NCBI RefSeq assembly: GCF_029227915.1
Contig: NC_079881.1
Coordinates: 11,941,501 to 12,005,500 of the forward strand
DNA length: 64,000 nt
Origin: Hydractinia symbiolongicarpus
Lineage: Eukaryota; Cnidaria; Hydrozoa; Anthoathecata; Hydractiniidae
Direction of reading: 5' to 3'
In this document: piece after piece, positions 33,476 to 46,144 of the stretch
Layout: each line of letters begins with the position of its first letter
Position numbering within the stretch: position 1 is the stretch's first letter
Translations under genes and position numbers: made by a program
Notes under the pieces: model-generated
Databases searched by the model: none
Told to the model about the DNA's origin: nothing
Seen by the model: the letters and a program-made list of their open reading frames with translations, nothing else

Positions 33476-33639
33476 TAGGTTAATACAGCTTACAGATGTT
33501 TAAAAAAGGAGAGTTATCTCATCTCAATCTTAAATGTTACACAACTCTATCACGAAGACCTAGAATGTGGCTTGAAATTTGTTCACAAGTGATCATGACC
33601 AACTGACACTTTTCCCTGTAATGAAAATCTGTCTTGTCT

Positions 33640-33865
33640 GTCGCTCAAGTCCTTAGTGAAACCGTTGGTAGTGTTTTGAATGAATTCGATTCACCTGAGG
33701 CGACTAAAACAGCACAGTTTTTTCTCATGATGGATGAATTTGTTGATTGTTTGAACGTGTATAACATTGTTGGACATGTGTTGAATGCCATTCTTGACAC
33801 CGAGTCTGTTGATGATGTACGTTTTGCAAGGTTGAATGATTTCCTTTCCTATTTTACATGTTTAA
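33640..33865 (+). pseudogene. P-element/THAP9-type transposase fragment
   Basis: A frame encodes LSETVGSVLNEFDSPEATKT, then FFLMMDEFVDCLNVYNIVGH and DTESVDDVRFARLNDFLSYF. The P-E-A-x-x-T-A-x-F then M-M-D-x-F-x-D-C-L-N pattern matches the middle of P-type transposases carried by THAP-domain proteins. The 3' part is missing. Together with the THAP remnant 170 bp upstream it is one dead element. Confidence 0.5.
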
Positions 33866-33929
33866 AAATATATTATCATCATTATATCATCATTTTTTTA
33901 AAAAATAACACTCACATATTCTAATAATA

Positions 33930-35445
33930 TGTTTTAAGCTGGCAAAACTAATATTTAACATCATTTTCATGTGTGGTTATAACAACAATCGTTGTGGAAG
34001 TTTTTTTAATTTTATTTCTTGAAGTTAATCAATCAGTGTTCCATGTCTATGTTGCTTGATTTCTCTATTTTATTTCTTACTGATCTTTTTTTACAACCTT
34101 GTAACTGTTACGTATAACTGTTGCACCCAAAAACTTCGAGCTCTTGTATACAAAGTAAGAATATGTTCCAAAACTTTCAAACGGACTTCTTTGCGGACAT
34201 TTAGATCCACAGTATAACAAACACTATTAAAGTTTGACAATATACAGCAGTTTTTAAGGATATCTTACGATTTCATGATATTTCAAAGTTGTGCTAAAGT
34301 TTTCACATTCTCGAAAAACATTTTGTGTATTATTCAATCTCCACAATCCACCTTTATCCTGTATATTGATTAGTGTCTGCGAATTGTCACAGTCAACTTT
34401 GCACGCCTGTAAATTTAAAATAACCTGCTTGTTGTAATCGGTACACTTCTTTGAGAAATGGAACTTTGTGTGAGACTTATGTACAAAAAATCCAGCTACA
34501 AATTATTGAAAACTTTTAGCTCATTTTTAGAAATCGGAAAAACAGTATCAGGAAGGGACACCATAACTTTTTTGGTTCCTGAGAGATGAATTAAAATGTG
34601 ATTAGCAACTTCAGTTAATAAAATGTTGATTAAAGTCACATCTTTAAATTTAAATGATATAACTTGATGGAAAATACATAAATCCAATAAGTTAAGTCTG
34701 TAAAATGTTTAAAATTGAGAATAATTTTCACCCTTGCAACCTAGGTTGTTTGTTTAAATTGAAACTCTCAAGCTGTGCTAATAAATGCTAACGTCAATAT
34801 AACGTTCTTTCCTTATATTTCGCCGCCTCGTTGGCGGTGACGTCCAATATTCCGTAATTATTAGCAAGTGCGACTAGCGCATTCTAAATGCTGCTTGATA
34901 AACCTAGGTATATGCAGTATTTGCATTTTCGCAAACACCCAGCTGCAGCGTGTTTCCGACTTTTAAAAAATGGCGAAAAAACTACAGTCGTAACAATATT
35001 TTTGACAAGAGTCGAAACTGTAGAAGAAACTACTCTACACTATATAATTCGAATTTCCTGATACCTAAAAAAAATTCTTTAACAAACACTTCTAAGTAAC
35101 TTCTAATGAGTAAATGCGGTACAGTCAATTTTAACAAAAACCAGTACCAACAAAACAAAACAAAACACGAAGTTTGCTCTAATCGGTTCTTGAATTGTTA
35201 AATTTGATAGCCAGAAGTTTTTCAGTTGCGAGAATATACGAGCATAAAAGCCAAATCACGTAAAAGCCAAATATACTAATTTTTTGTCACGGTCCTTTGA
35301 ATTTTGTCAGGACTTTGTGACAATGTACACAACGAGAAAACATCATGTAACCGCTGTTTGTAGTTATTATTCTATTTCGTCTTTTTATTGATTTCCGCCA
35401 GCGCCACGTGGGGCGGAATCTTTAAAATCGCCGGATGGAAGATAG
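33930..35445. other. Intron sequence, nothing recognised
   Basis: AT-rich; the frame at 34496-34687 is not supported. Confidence 0.3.
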
Positions 35446-35448
<3 letters not shown>

Positions 35449-35503
<55 letters not shown>

Positions 35504-35511
35504 TAGATAGA
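35449..35511 (+). repeat. (TA)n then (GATA)n microsatellite
   Basis: About 50 bp of TA followed by a few GATA units. Confidence 0.9.
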
Positions 35512-35519
35512 GACAGCAC

Positions 35520-36630
35520 AGAGCCTGAACGCTGCACAGCCAGTGGTACAGATACTAGCTATGGAAAATGGAGGCAAATTAGCTTCTAACTTTACTGATT
35601 TCAGATAGAAAAGCAACTAGAATTTGTTTGTCTAACTATTAAATTCTCTTCTTAAAGCTTACTTCCCACTTCAAAACAACTAAATATCACTCATATATAG
35701 CATTAGTATTTTTTGTCAAGATCAGGTTAAATTTAAAATATTTTTAAGTGATTACCAATTAAATATGGAAGGGGGGATTGACGCAAGTGGAGAAAAATAC
35801 AATGTTTAAGTTTACATTACGTTTTTTACAATATACCAATTTTTTTTTGTTCAATACTAAGGCTGTCCTTACATGTTCGTTTGCCGTTTTCCTGACTTAT
35901 AATTTTATTGCAGCTTTGAGGCATGCATAATGTAAACGTTGCACCGGCTGACGTTGAAATATCAAAATAAATTGTTTTTAGCTAGATGTTTGCATTATGC
36001 GTTAAAAAATTAACTCCAATTAGAGCACATGCTTATCGCAAATTAACACCAGATGGAAACCAAGCTTTATTGGCAAATATTTCTAGACCAATGAGAAAGC
36101 AAAAAACTGGGGCGAGGGGTAAGCTAGAGCTTAATATATTTAGTTATGGACTGATGCTATCATCAGAAGATGTTGTCAGTTAAATTGTTACTTTATTTTT
36201 TATAAAACTTTAACTTGTTTTTAAAATAGACTAATGTTTTTGCAGCTGACCGCTACACAACAGTCACACCAAACATTGGCACCATCTTTACTAAGTTGAA
36301 CTACGTGAGCATAAATACAATGAATTAATACCGATCATTTTAAACAAATATGGCAGCTGTTTAAAGTGTGTTATTGCGGGGTGCTCTGTTGTTTTTGTTA
36401 TTCATTTGTTGAAAGATTTGCTTGCAACATTTTTATTTATACTTCTAACTTTAGAGAAAATTAATTTGAGTAAGTACAATTTAATTCTTTGGGTCGTGAA
36501 TCAGTGAAATACCGGAAATATAAACAGAATGTTAAAAAATATTACATCAAACTTTTTGTAGTCTGCAAAAAAATGTGTAGGTTTTTCAGAAAATGGTAAA
36601 CGAATAAGTTTTTAAGGAAAACCTAATCTA
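35520..36630. other. Intron sequence, nothing firm
   Basis: A 65-codon plus-strand frame at 35986-36183 (KLTPIRAHAYRKLTPDGNQ) is followed by an AT-rich stretch. It is not recognised and could be chance. Confidence 0.25.
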
Positions 36631-36635
36631 TATAA

Positions 36636-36759
36636 CTAGTCGGTAGCCCGTGAATACATTCACGGGTTCGTCGTTGTTTATTAATGCATTTTGTGTGTCT
36701 CGCTACTGGTGTTACCATTTTGCGTGACAGACAGACATATACGGGTATTATAATATAGA
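36636..36759 (-). mobile_element. Very short non-autonomous Helitron of a second family
   Basis: On the minus strand it begins TCTATATTATAATACCCG after an A (36760) and ends with hairpin CCCGTGAAT-GT-ATTCACGGG, then CTACCGACTAG, followed by T (36635). The 124-bp unit has every Helitron terminal feature, including the A|T insertion site, and no coding. Confidence 0.7.
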
Positions 36760-36769
36760 TAATAGATAA

Positions 36770-37000
36770 TACAAAAGTTGTGTCCGTCTGTGCCCAGCAA
36801 AGTGAATATTATTTTTGAAACCCTCAAAAAACTGAACCGTGGTACCTCAACCCATTTCGGAATTAAAACGTTGATGACGTCATCACAAGTCTATTCATTT
36901 TCAGGTGATCTTGATCATATCCTCTGCGAAGGGAACAAAGTTGTACACGAGCCTAGGTTACACAAGCCAGTACTTAAGTGCAAGTGACCTCCCAAATAGT
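36770..37000 (+). repeat. Degenerate plus-strand relative of the Helitron repeats
   Basis: GTCCGTCTGTGCCCAGCAAAGTG, ACCTCAACCC-TTTCGGAATT and GATGACGTCATCA recall the Helitron interiors at 19.6-20.9 kb, but termini are not visible. Confidence 0.4.
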
Positions 37001-37162
37001 TTGACTGTTGATAACGAGGTCATACAAATACAAGTTTAGAAAATATTTCTCATATTGTTATAGATAATAGCACTACTTTACGTACATTTGATAATTCATC
37101 ACATTCCGATAAAGGGCAAGGAATATAAACTATAAAGTTGTTTAATATTGTGAAAATTCCAG

Positions 37163-37534
37163 GTGCAATACTTTTTTAAAATGACGAAGAAAACGTTTCA
37201 AAAGAGTGCTGTTAGTTTTCTACTTCTATATCGTAAAAATTCACTTAATCGAGATGAGTCATTATACCTTATTCAACATTTTTTGGGAAACGAAATCGTT
37301 GATGTTATACTCGGAGATTTTAATGTAAATGCATTTAGTGACGGAAACTATTTCCTTGATTTTCTCACTGAATATAAACAAGTTGTAACCTCTCCAGCTC
37401 ATATATCCGGTTCACTTATTGACCACATCTATGTCCATACGAATGTTCTAAACATCTTTGAAGTTGATACGCTCGTCAAAAATGTATATGTCAGTGATCA
37501 TGACACAGTCAGGCTTAAACTTTCTCTAACATGA
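37163..37534 (+). pseudogene. Endonuclease/exonuclease/phosphatase-type nuclease domain fragment of a mobile element
   Basis: A frame of 123 codons contains VDVILGDFNVNAF, the GDFN motif, then SGSLIDHIYVHTN and VYVSDHDTVRLKLSL with the SDHD catalytic motif near the C-terminus, as in APE-like nucleases of non-LTR retrotransposons. Only the C-terminal half of the domain is present and no upstream start is convincing. It could come from a LINE or from a Helitron variant carrying such a nuclease domain. Confidence 0.55.
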
Positions 37535-37599
37535 TGTTTATGAAATCTTCTAGAAGGGCTACTTCAAATCAATTTCGTCCTCAGAACGACAGATATTTA

Positions 37600-38390
37600 C
37601 GTTGGGTTTACTTTATTGTTTTCTTTTTGTTTTAAACTTTGGTTGCATTGAGATAACAGGCATGGCGTTTTTTTTCTCTGAGGATAGTCTCGCACTATAT
37701 ACTTATTATCTATGCTGATGGCGGAAATCTTCAAGCCATCGGGCTTTTTGTTTTTTTTTGTCACATTGTATTTAAACTTCTTGTGATTTTCTTTTAAATT
37801 GTTGGGCAACAAAACAGTGTCTTGAAGTACTACAAAAATGAACCAATAAGCTGTATTTGTTTGAAAATGAGAGAAAAAGAAAAAGCAAGTATTTTGGGGT
37901 GAACTTTAGCCAACCTTGAGTACTCAATACGAAAAATTTTCTTCCTCTTCCTTGGGCCTCCTTATGTACTGAACTTCTTTAGTCCCTCCCCTTTCACCCA
38001 ACACACATCTGAAAGTGAGGGTTGGGTGAAATAATTAGTTACACTAAATTCGAATAATGGCTTATGTGCTAATTTACCAGGATATATTTCACTACTTCAT
38101 TCGCATTTTCATTGCATCAGTGTGTCCAAGAGAAATATAAACAACCTTTAATAACCACTCTATTTATTTTACTGTTTTTGCAAATTTCCTAAATACAGCC
38201 TTTTTTGTAAAAAAAATTTTTATCAAAACAATGCACAACTCTAGTTCGATTTTTTATTTTTCATACCTAATCGGTATAGATAATGTAAAATAAATGATCA
38301 AAATATAAGAATAAATAAACCTGGAGCCGAGTTTCTCATCGTTAAAAAAAAAGAGTGTTACAAATTTTAAAAGTTATTTGAAAATACAAT
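37600..38390. other. Intron sequence, nothing recognised
   Basis: No coding or repeat feature noted. A minus-strand frame at 37597-37812 is lysine-rich but lacks motifs. Confidence 0.3.
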
Positions 38391-38396
38391 ACTAAC

Positions 38397-38451
38397 CTGT
38401 TATTGAAAGTCGTAAAACCAAAACAACAATCAAAAATACAGAACAAGTCAT
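38397..38451 (-). CDS. Predicted exon 1 (signal peptide) of the beta-helix membrane protein
   Basis: ATG 38451 starts MTCSVFLIVVLVLRLSIT, a good signal peptide, then G and a donor GTTAGT. The exon ends one base into a codon, and the 28-31 kb exon begins with two bases (AT) completing it (Asp), so the phases match. The intron would be about 6.84 kb. This is inference from phase, signal peptide and splice signals; no transcript evidence is available to me. Confidence 0.55.
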
Positions 38452-38459
38452 AGTTTTAA

Positions 38460-40430
38460 CTTCTAAGAAAGAAAAATTAAGATGGATACATAGCAATCTT
38501 TTTAATTATACATTACATTAAACAGATTTTTACAGCAACATGGTGAAATATATACATGCTTGCAAGACTTCAAGTTTCTCTGTCATATGATACTTATGAT
38601 GTTTATTTTTTTTTCAAACTGTGTATAGCCCTCCTTCGCATTGTCCTAATATAGAGTTTCGAGCTAGCTCATTTCTTTAAAAACAAAAATCTTTACATAA
38701 ATAATACAATACTTCATTTCTCATATTCAAATTAAAGGTGCAATACAAAAGAACGAAGTTTAAATAATAAGTCCAACAGATTCACCATGGCCGACTAAAA
38801 AGTACATTCGATTTGTAGCAGTTACCTCACAAAAGGTAAAGGCAAAATTTGGTGGGTATAGACTCTCTTTTCTCTTTGTGCAACGCCTTAGGATATTACT
38901 AATCAGTTCCAGTCCCCTATTTTATATTGTTTGGGTAAAACTGTAATTTCCCACATTTTTTACATAGTAAAATTGTTATATATTTTACAGATCTTACAAA
39001 AATGGTAAAACTTTCATTTCCACGTTTGGAAAATCAAAATATTAAACAAATTAAGTTATTTGTTGTGTCTTACAACATCTTGAATTTAAGAATTATATAA
39101 AAAGGAATAAAAGAGCTACATAATGTGTAATATAAAATTTTAATCTTTTAACATTATTTATTATTACTTGCAATTATTTACCCAGCCTGTTCAGTTCACA
39201 TTGGCACTGTTATCCACAAGAATCCTGCGAAAGGGGCTCTAGTGCATTTAAATCTCTTATTTGAGCTACGAAAGTCGTGCAAGAACGTCAACCTTTCAAC
39301 TAGACAACTACCTAAGATATCAGTACTATACTCCTTTGCTAAGCAGGACGGATAGATTCACGTTTTTATATTCCACATGGCTACAAGTATCACCGAAAGA
39401 CAACGCGACGTACAATACAGTACAATAATCGATGCTTAGTGATTTTATTTTATTTGCATTATTTCTGGGTAATACTATTATTAGTTTGTTGTTACAATCG
39501 CACGAATGAGCGTGTGTGTTAAAGCGCACGAATGAGCGTTTGTGTGACGGAGCACCAATATGACGCAAGAAACTGTCGCAGTTGTGTCTTTTTTATTGAC
39601 TCAAGCAAGTTTATCTTTAAACAACTTTGTTACTTAATGAAACAAACTTTATCGTTACAGTACATTTATACAATATCCATCACTCTTCAATGAAGTTAGT
39701 AAACCGAAAATCTACAAAGTTAAGCTGCATGTTGTTGTTACTTCTCCCCTTGCTCCCTCTCCTTGCTTCTCCCATTGCTTCCTCCCTTCCAACACCTATC
39801 CTAAGAAAAAATGAGAAGGAGGTCGCAGGAATTAGTGAGATGCTTAGGCTCAATGTAACAATGTAATTATCACATCACCATAGAGTTCAAAAATCCAACC
39901 AAACTTATACATAAAAAATTCTTTAAAGGAGAAACTTATGGATACTTTTCAAGACTCAAGTTTTTTTCACCGCAAAAAATAATAATAGAATCCTGATTCT
40001 TTTAAACAGTAATGGTTGTAGACTTTTGATTATTCTTATTATGAGAAAAAAAGAAAAAATATAATTGTTGCCATACGCCAAAATGTTCTCTCCAAATGAA
40101 GTGATTTTAGAATTAGATTTTTTGCGAAATTCGTCCCAAAATTAAAATTCGCGAAATTTGACGCCGCAAAGCTTTTTGACCGCGACAGTTCTTTGCCCCT
40201 AAAGTACAATTATTATTAACAACGGACACTTCCAAACCTGAATTTTGTGACGCGACTGATTTAAATTTAAACGAGTGTTATAATTTGCAACAGTCATAAT
40301 AAACCCTTGTGATCCCTAAAACGCGCATTTCCGCTTTTTGCCATTAGATTGCTTTAAAGTATGATTATTAAGACTAAGCCAATGTATTAGAGTTTTTTAT
40401 TAGTAGCAAGAATAAGCTAGCAAACTTTAG
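38460..40430. other. No gene seen; upstream region of the beta-helix gene
   Basis: The promoter of the beta-helix gene should lie in this stretch, but no core element stands out in AT-rich sequence. Short frames here are not supported. Confidence 0.3.
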
Positions 40431-40439
40431 AGGCCAGTC

Positions 40440-40915
40440 AACTTTTAAAGCAAGGAATGATTCTTTTAATCAGATTTTTATTGAAAAGGAACTGAAATCT
40501 CTAAAACGAAATAAATCTGTTGGATGTGATGATCTACCTTCAGGAAAATAAAAGACGGTGGTCCATAAGCGTTTTTAAAAAAATATCGTTCAATGTAGAA
40601 CTGGTACACAATGAATGAAAAGTTGTAAAACTTGCACCCATACAAAAGAGATAATAGAGACCAATTTCTTTCTTCCCTTTACTCTTCAAAATTTTAAAAA
40701 AAGGCAGCGCATAAACAGACCACCGAATATCTTGAATGTAGTTGTCTTCTTTCAGAACGTCAGCTTGGTTACAGGAAAAGGAGATCGACAGAATTAGCTA
40801 TGATATTTTTGATAGACAATATACGAAAAGCTGTAGATAACGAAACCATTGGTTGTGTATAATGCATTGATTTATCCAAAGCCTTTGACACTTATGTACT
40901 CCATTTACTTGTTTA
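40440..40915 (+). pseudogene. LINE-type reverse transcriptase fragment
   Basis: In-frame pieces read FIEKELKSLKRNKSVGCDDL, then, after indels, QLGYRKRRSTELAMIFLIDN and CIDLSKAFDT, the conserved block with the first catalytic Asp of non-LTR reverse transcriptases. An in-frame TAA at about 40859-40861, just before the CIDLSKAFDT block, and frame changes show decay. Only the fingers/palm start is present; the YADD region is absent. Confidence 0.7.
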
Positions 40916-41275
40916 ACAGAAAGCAGTTTTGCATTGTTGGGTATTTTCATGCCATTTAAATGATGCTTTGGCATCAATCCAATGTGTCACAGCCTCAGAA
41001 AATAGTTTTCTTTTGGAAATTTTGTCTCCAAAGAAAACACATAGAAAGAAAACACATAGAAGACAAAAACATCCATCTGAAATAGGTGAATAACATAGCC
41101 AGGAATACTTTCTGAGCCATTCCAGCCTAAATGATCTTCTATTTCTTTTTGGAAAAGGGAGTGAGTGTTCAGACTTAAACACATTTTTAATTATGTCATA
41201 GTTTTTCACTAGAAAGAGATTTAGCCTTCTCTCTGTAACCAGCCACATCTTAAAGAGATCTACTCTCATTGTCAT
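40913..41275 (-). pseudogene. hAT transposase N-terminal TTF-type zinc-finger fragment
   Basis: Minus-strand frame from ATG 41275: SLPFPKRNRRSFRLEWLRKY then SWLCYSPISDGCFCLLCVFF and KLFSEAVTHWIDAKASFKWH. The W-L-x-Y-S-x-x-x-x-G-x-F-C-x-x-C pattern then a W and H is the TTF zinc-finger layout of hAT/ZMYM-type transposases. It stops at 40913 and abuts the opposite-strand LINE scrap. Confidence 0.6.
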
Positions 41276-41279
41276 TGAA

Positions 41280-44200
41280 GATATGATTTTTTGTGACGAG
41301 ACTATGATATTGTTTTAATGTCTCATTGGATAAAATATAGTATTTGAAATTGTTGAAGTTTTAAAATTTATAGAAGTTGTAGAAGTTAAAGCATTGCTAA
41401 AATTATTATTTTCATCAGTTAAATTAATCATGAGGTAAGTTATTTCCAATATTTTTTTTAATAAAATTTCATCATTATTGATATGAAAGTCAGGTTTCTT
41501 TATATTTATTCATAGTGCCAAACTCAAGTTTTGTTTGAATTTTAAAAGGGAAATTTTCTGCTTTATGCAGGCTGTAATAGAAAAATGCGACTTCCGTTTA
41601 AGAAGGCTGCAACCTGAAACAAGGAGAACGTAGTAATTTGGTTTGAAGTCTACACCAGACTTAACAATACATTCATAATAAAATAAAATTTTACCTGATC
41701 TTCATAATGTAAAATAGATGGGCGTGGGAATATAGCTACACTGTGTAAAGAGAGTTCAAAACCATAACAAGTCGAACTGTGGGTAAAACAGATTAATTTT
41801 TCTTTTTATACCGGCAAGTATTGACAGAAAAGGCAACCATGTCTTGGGGGTACAGTTGTTGATTGCTTCTGCTTAAGCTGCTTCCTCAGAAGAAAAGGTT
41901 TTGCCATAAACAATATGGGACAGGGAAAATCTGAATAAACTATTTAGGTACAATAATATTTACCTTTTAAAAGCAAATTGAAAACAATTATGCTTGGAAT
42001 AAAAGGACGGATGCCAGAAAATTTCTATGGATATCAAGATTTTCAAAACATTATCGAGAGAATTATCACCTACTAACAATTGTGAACTTTAGAGACAGTC
42101 TCCTGATGGATAATTGGATCTAAAAATAACATATTTTACCCTGACCTTCCACTCAAAAAAACTTGGTTTGCTAATAGCCATTCTAAGAGTTGTTTATTTT
42201 CATCACCGACCTTACTTATCCAGATGTCAAGTTCGTGGTTCTAATAACAACACAACTATTAATTGAAAAAGAACTCCTCCACAATGAGAAAAAATCTGTT
42301 CAACGAGCTTATATTACAAAAACAATTAGCCAGCCAGGATAGCTAATTGAATCTTTTTGTATTCATTTTTAATAGTCTGTTGTGAAAAAGTTCTCCCTCA
42401 ACAACTAGCTTTTCGTAGCTAATATACGGCAAACCTTTAAAATAAGTTAGGTGTGCTGAAAAGCTTCTCACCTTAAAGCAATCATTTCTTCATCTTCACA
42501 CCTCGCCTCAGCTGGAATTTATTTACCAACCAAGGAATAATTCTCCAGAAAAAAAAAATGTCCGAGAATGAACACTTTCTTTTCTTCTTTTTGTATTTCA
42601 CGAAGAGATTCAACATTAGCACACCTTAAATCAGCAACCACTCGCATTAACATGTTGGCAGTAGCCATAATAGTCAGAAAGAATCAAGCCAAAAGGCGTG
42701 AGTCTTTGACTGATCTTGACGGATCGGAGTTAAAAAAAATAACCCAACAGGTTATGAGTAACCACGAAGTACAGAACCTAAATTTCCTACGCTGGCTATA
42801 GACCACATATTGCTAGACTACGCATAGAGTGTGGAAATTACGTCGCGATTTTGACGTCACATGCCCGAAAGGGAGATGGGGAGGATTGCGGGTCATAGCT
42901 ATTTGTTTTTTGACTGACTGATGTATTGATTAATTACAATGAATCAGTCAAAATCTGTAAGTTATAATATGCAACCCTTTCAGTCTATATGGTAGCGACG
43001 TCACAACTTTGAGGTCAACATCGCCATAGGCGAAATGGAGAGGGCTGTGAACCATGGTTTTTCGCCGTCAAATAAATAGAATCTGAACGGATTTATTAAC
43101 AAGCTCCGTCTGCAGCACCAGTATCGTTCAAATTCCCCAGAAACGCGGACATAATTCGCTTGACTTACATCTTTCGTCAAATTATACTCAGTCACGCGAC
43201 TTCTCTGGCTAACCCTGGATCCGCGCCTGTACACATTACACGTGGCGTCAAGGATAAAGGGACCTTTGTTATTTCTAATTCACGTCGGAGAAACATCTTT
43301 AGCATTCAGAGCTGATAAAATTTATAGGCTTATGGTCATATATGTTTGCAAGTGAAACATAACAACAAATAGAAATTAAGATGAACTAAGATTTAAAGAA
43401 CGTTCAATCATACTTTATCAATAATCAACTTGTAATAAACCTATAAAAATACATAGTCGATGCTTTTTGAAACATCTTAAAAACGTATGGTCGCGAAAAT
43501 AATCTCTTTTATTGCGATACATGTATTTAAAACAGTGAGAACTATAAATATTTCGAAACTATTTTAAACAGTACACTTTCGCCAAATAAAATTTCAACAA
43601 AATGTGCAAGAAAAGAGTCGCTAAATAACGTGTGTTGTTGTCACTTCGAAATTACCACACAGCTAAAGTTATTGTTTTCAAAGAGAATGATATTTTCGTG
43701 CATTACGTTCCACTGTACAGTGAAATTGGTGTTAAAACTAGAAGGAGAAACATTCGGTATTATTGGTAAAAAAGTGAATTGAAGGAATGAATTGTAACAT
43801 TGTCGATAATTGTTTCAAAAAACTGTCCCACAATCAAGAAAACAAGAAACAATGGATTGAGTTCAAAAAACTAAATTATATTTGCTAAATCGTTTTAATT
43901 GGGTACAACAATTATTATAGACTATCAATATATTAGGAAAAGGGAAAATTATACATTTTTCATGTTTTAAAGTATTTTAAGCGAATTTTTAATACTTTAT
44001 GTATTGTTTAAATGATAAATTATTTTAATCTTTTTTTATATATGTCAATATGTTAATATAATTCTATTTTATGTAACAGGACGTATGGCAATATTTTTAC
44101 TTCATCAAGTATAACAATTCATAATAATCAGAAAAAAAAAACAATAATGATGAATCCAAACATTTCCATCCCAAATTCTGCAGTGATCAAGTTTATTACG

Positions 44201-45285
44201 ATGCATCATAGTGGTAGTTCAATTCTGCAGTAACAACCCAATACTGCACAAGTTGTTTTTATTTTTGTTTGCATCTTGTTTTAAGTTGTAAGTTTGACAT
44301 ATGGATTACAAAATGATCAAAAAAAGAAAAGTTGACAAGTTCAGGTTCCTCAGGCGGTATTTTAAAGGTTTTAGGTAAAAACACTGAAGTGGTAATTTGA
44401 GCGTTTGTTGCTGCTTAGACCAATATTCTACTTGTTTTAAAATCCGAAGTTTATTTTTGAAGCAAAAAACTAACACATATGGCTTTTTAAAAAAGAGGCA
44501 GCGAGATAAATTCAGAGCAACAACAAATGTGTTTGTTTTTTATGCGTTTGTTACGTTATAGGATCAAATAAAACAAACACATACGTGTGAAGATAACATA
44601 ACTGGTATTTTTCGTGTCGAAAGGATATTAAAATTGACCTAAAAATGAAGAGCAGTTTAAAAAATGGTTCAACTGATACTTTATGGCATTCGTTTAAGAA
44701 TGTATCAGGTTTATTTTTGTCAGTTGCAACATTTCTACTTTAAAATATGCTTGAACAATAGAAATTAATGCAGTCAGTAATTTTGTTGCTGGCCAAGTAT
44801 CACAAGTGGTAGAATATGAGTCGTATTTAAAAAAATTTGCGGTTTATCGGTTACTGTTCCAATCCAAAGTTGCCTGCTCTTTTTGTCAAATGTCTTTATT
44901 ATGTTAATTTTAGACACATGAAGACCTAAAATTCTCGTTGTCATGCTTACCCAAAGTAGATAGGAAATTTAAGATTAAAGATATGTATTTTACTCAATAT
45001 CAAAAATACAAATGTGAGTTACATTATAGCGACATTTTAGTTATATGAACACCCCATGTATAAATTTTACACAAACTCGCTTTTAGTGGTAAGTACTGGA
45101 ATGATATAATATTTGATTTGAGTAGTGGAATATAAATATACTAGGTTTTTTTAAGGAAAGAAGAACTTATGTTACAATATAATAACATAAGTTTTTCCTT
45201 AATCTTAAAAAACTTATGATCCGTAATTTTAATTCTCTCTCTCCAACAGATCGAAGGACCTACTATCGTTACGGAAATTATTATA
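41280..45285. other. No supported gene
   Basis: About 4 kb of AT-rich sequence. The frames at 42568-42801 and 43001-43234 have no motif. TGACGTCA occurs near 42853. Confidence 0.3.
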
Positions 45286-45290
45286 AAAAG

Positions 45291-45415
45291 CTGTACCAGT
45301 GTAACAATACAGTGTGTCCGATGTAACAATTAATTTTGTTTGCACCGGTGTAACAATCCAGTGTTTCACCGGTGTAACAAGCCAGTGTGTACCGTTGTAA
45401 CAAGCAGAAAACAAT
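45291..45415 (+). repeat. Short degenerate minisatellite (about 24-bp unit)
   Basis: Five loosely conserved copies of ACCGGTGTAACAA-CCAGTGT with small insertions. Confidence 0.6.
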
Positions 45416-46099
45416 GCAGTCGAAATGGGGTTGGGGATAAGCAGTGTGCTCTTCTATTTCGTGCATTATTCTTGATAATGCTATAAATTAGCAATATTTT
45501 TTAATGAATGATGGAAATGGAATGATGTCCAGTGGGTATTGGGGCGGAGTAAAAATGTCATATTCACATAACGCCCTTTGTGCTAGGGTGTCAGAATTGT
45601 CATGGACGATGTCTGTCGCATTTCATTTAAAAATCATGCCTCAATTAAGGACTTTTAGCTATAAATGGCTTAAACTTTGTTGATAAAACTTGTTAAGAAG
45701 AAAGTATATAACAAAAGAATAAAAATTGCCAACGTTGCAATTCACTCTGATGTTATCATTAATCTGAGAATTTTACCGTTGGCCATTGTGTATCAATAAA
45801 ATTAGCTTATGAGAAATTTCGTTTGCTAAATGTTTTTTGCGTAATTACTCTTACACAATATCTCCTTTTAAAGGCAATTCAAAAAGTGAGGGAAAACCAT
45901 ACTAAAAAGCATATTAAAGTCAATAAAATTTAACTCTCTTGAAGATGTGCTTTAAGAGTTATATTGAAAGTGGTGAGCTATTCGCAAATTCCAGAGTGAA
46001 CGCATCTTAATTCATACTTGACATTTTCAAGGTTTTTATTAATGTATTTTTCCCTTATACGTCTTTGCGGTCGGTTTTGTTTATTGAATATTGCTTGAC

Positions 46100-46108
46100 T
46101 ACAATGAG

Positions 46109-46143
<35 letters not shown>
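46100..46143 (+). repeat. (ATT)n microsatellite at the 3' flank of element D
   Basis: About 10 ATT units immediately adjacent to the CTAG terminus, like the (TAA)n following copy C. Confidence 0.9.
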
Positions 46144-46144
<1 letters not shown>

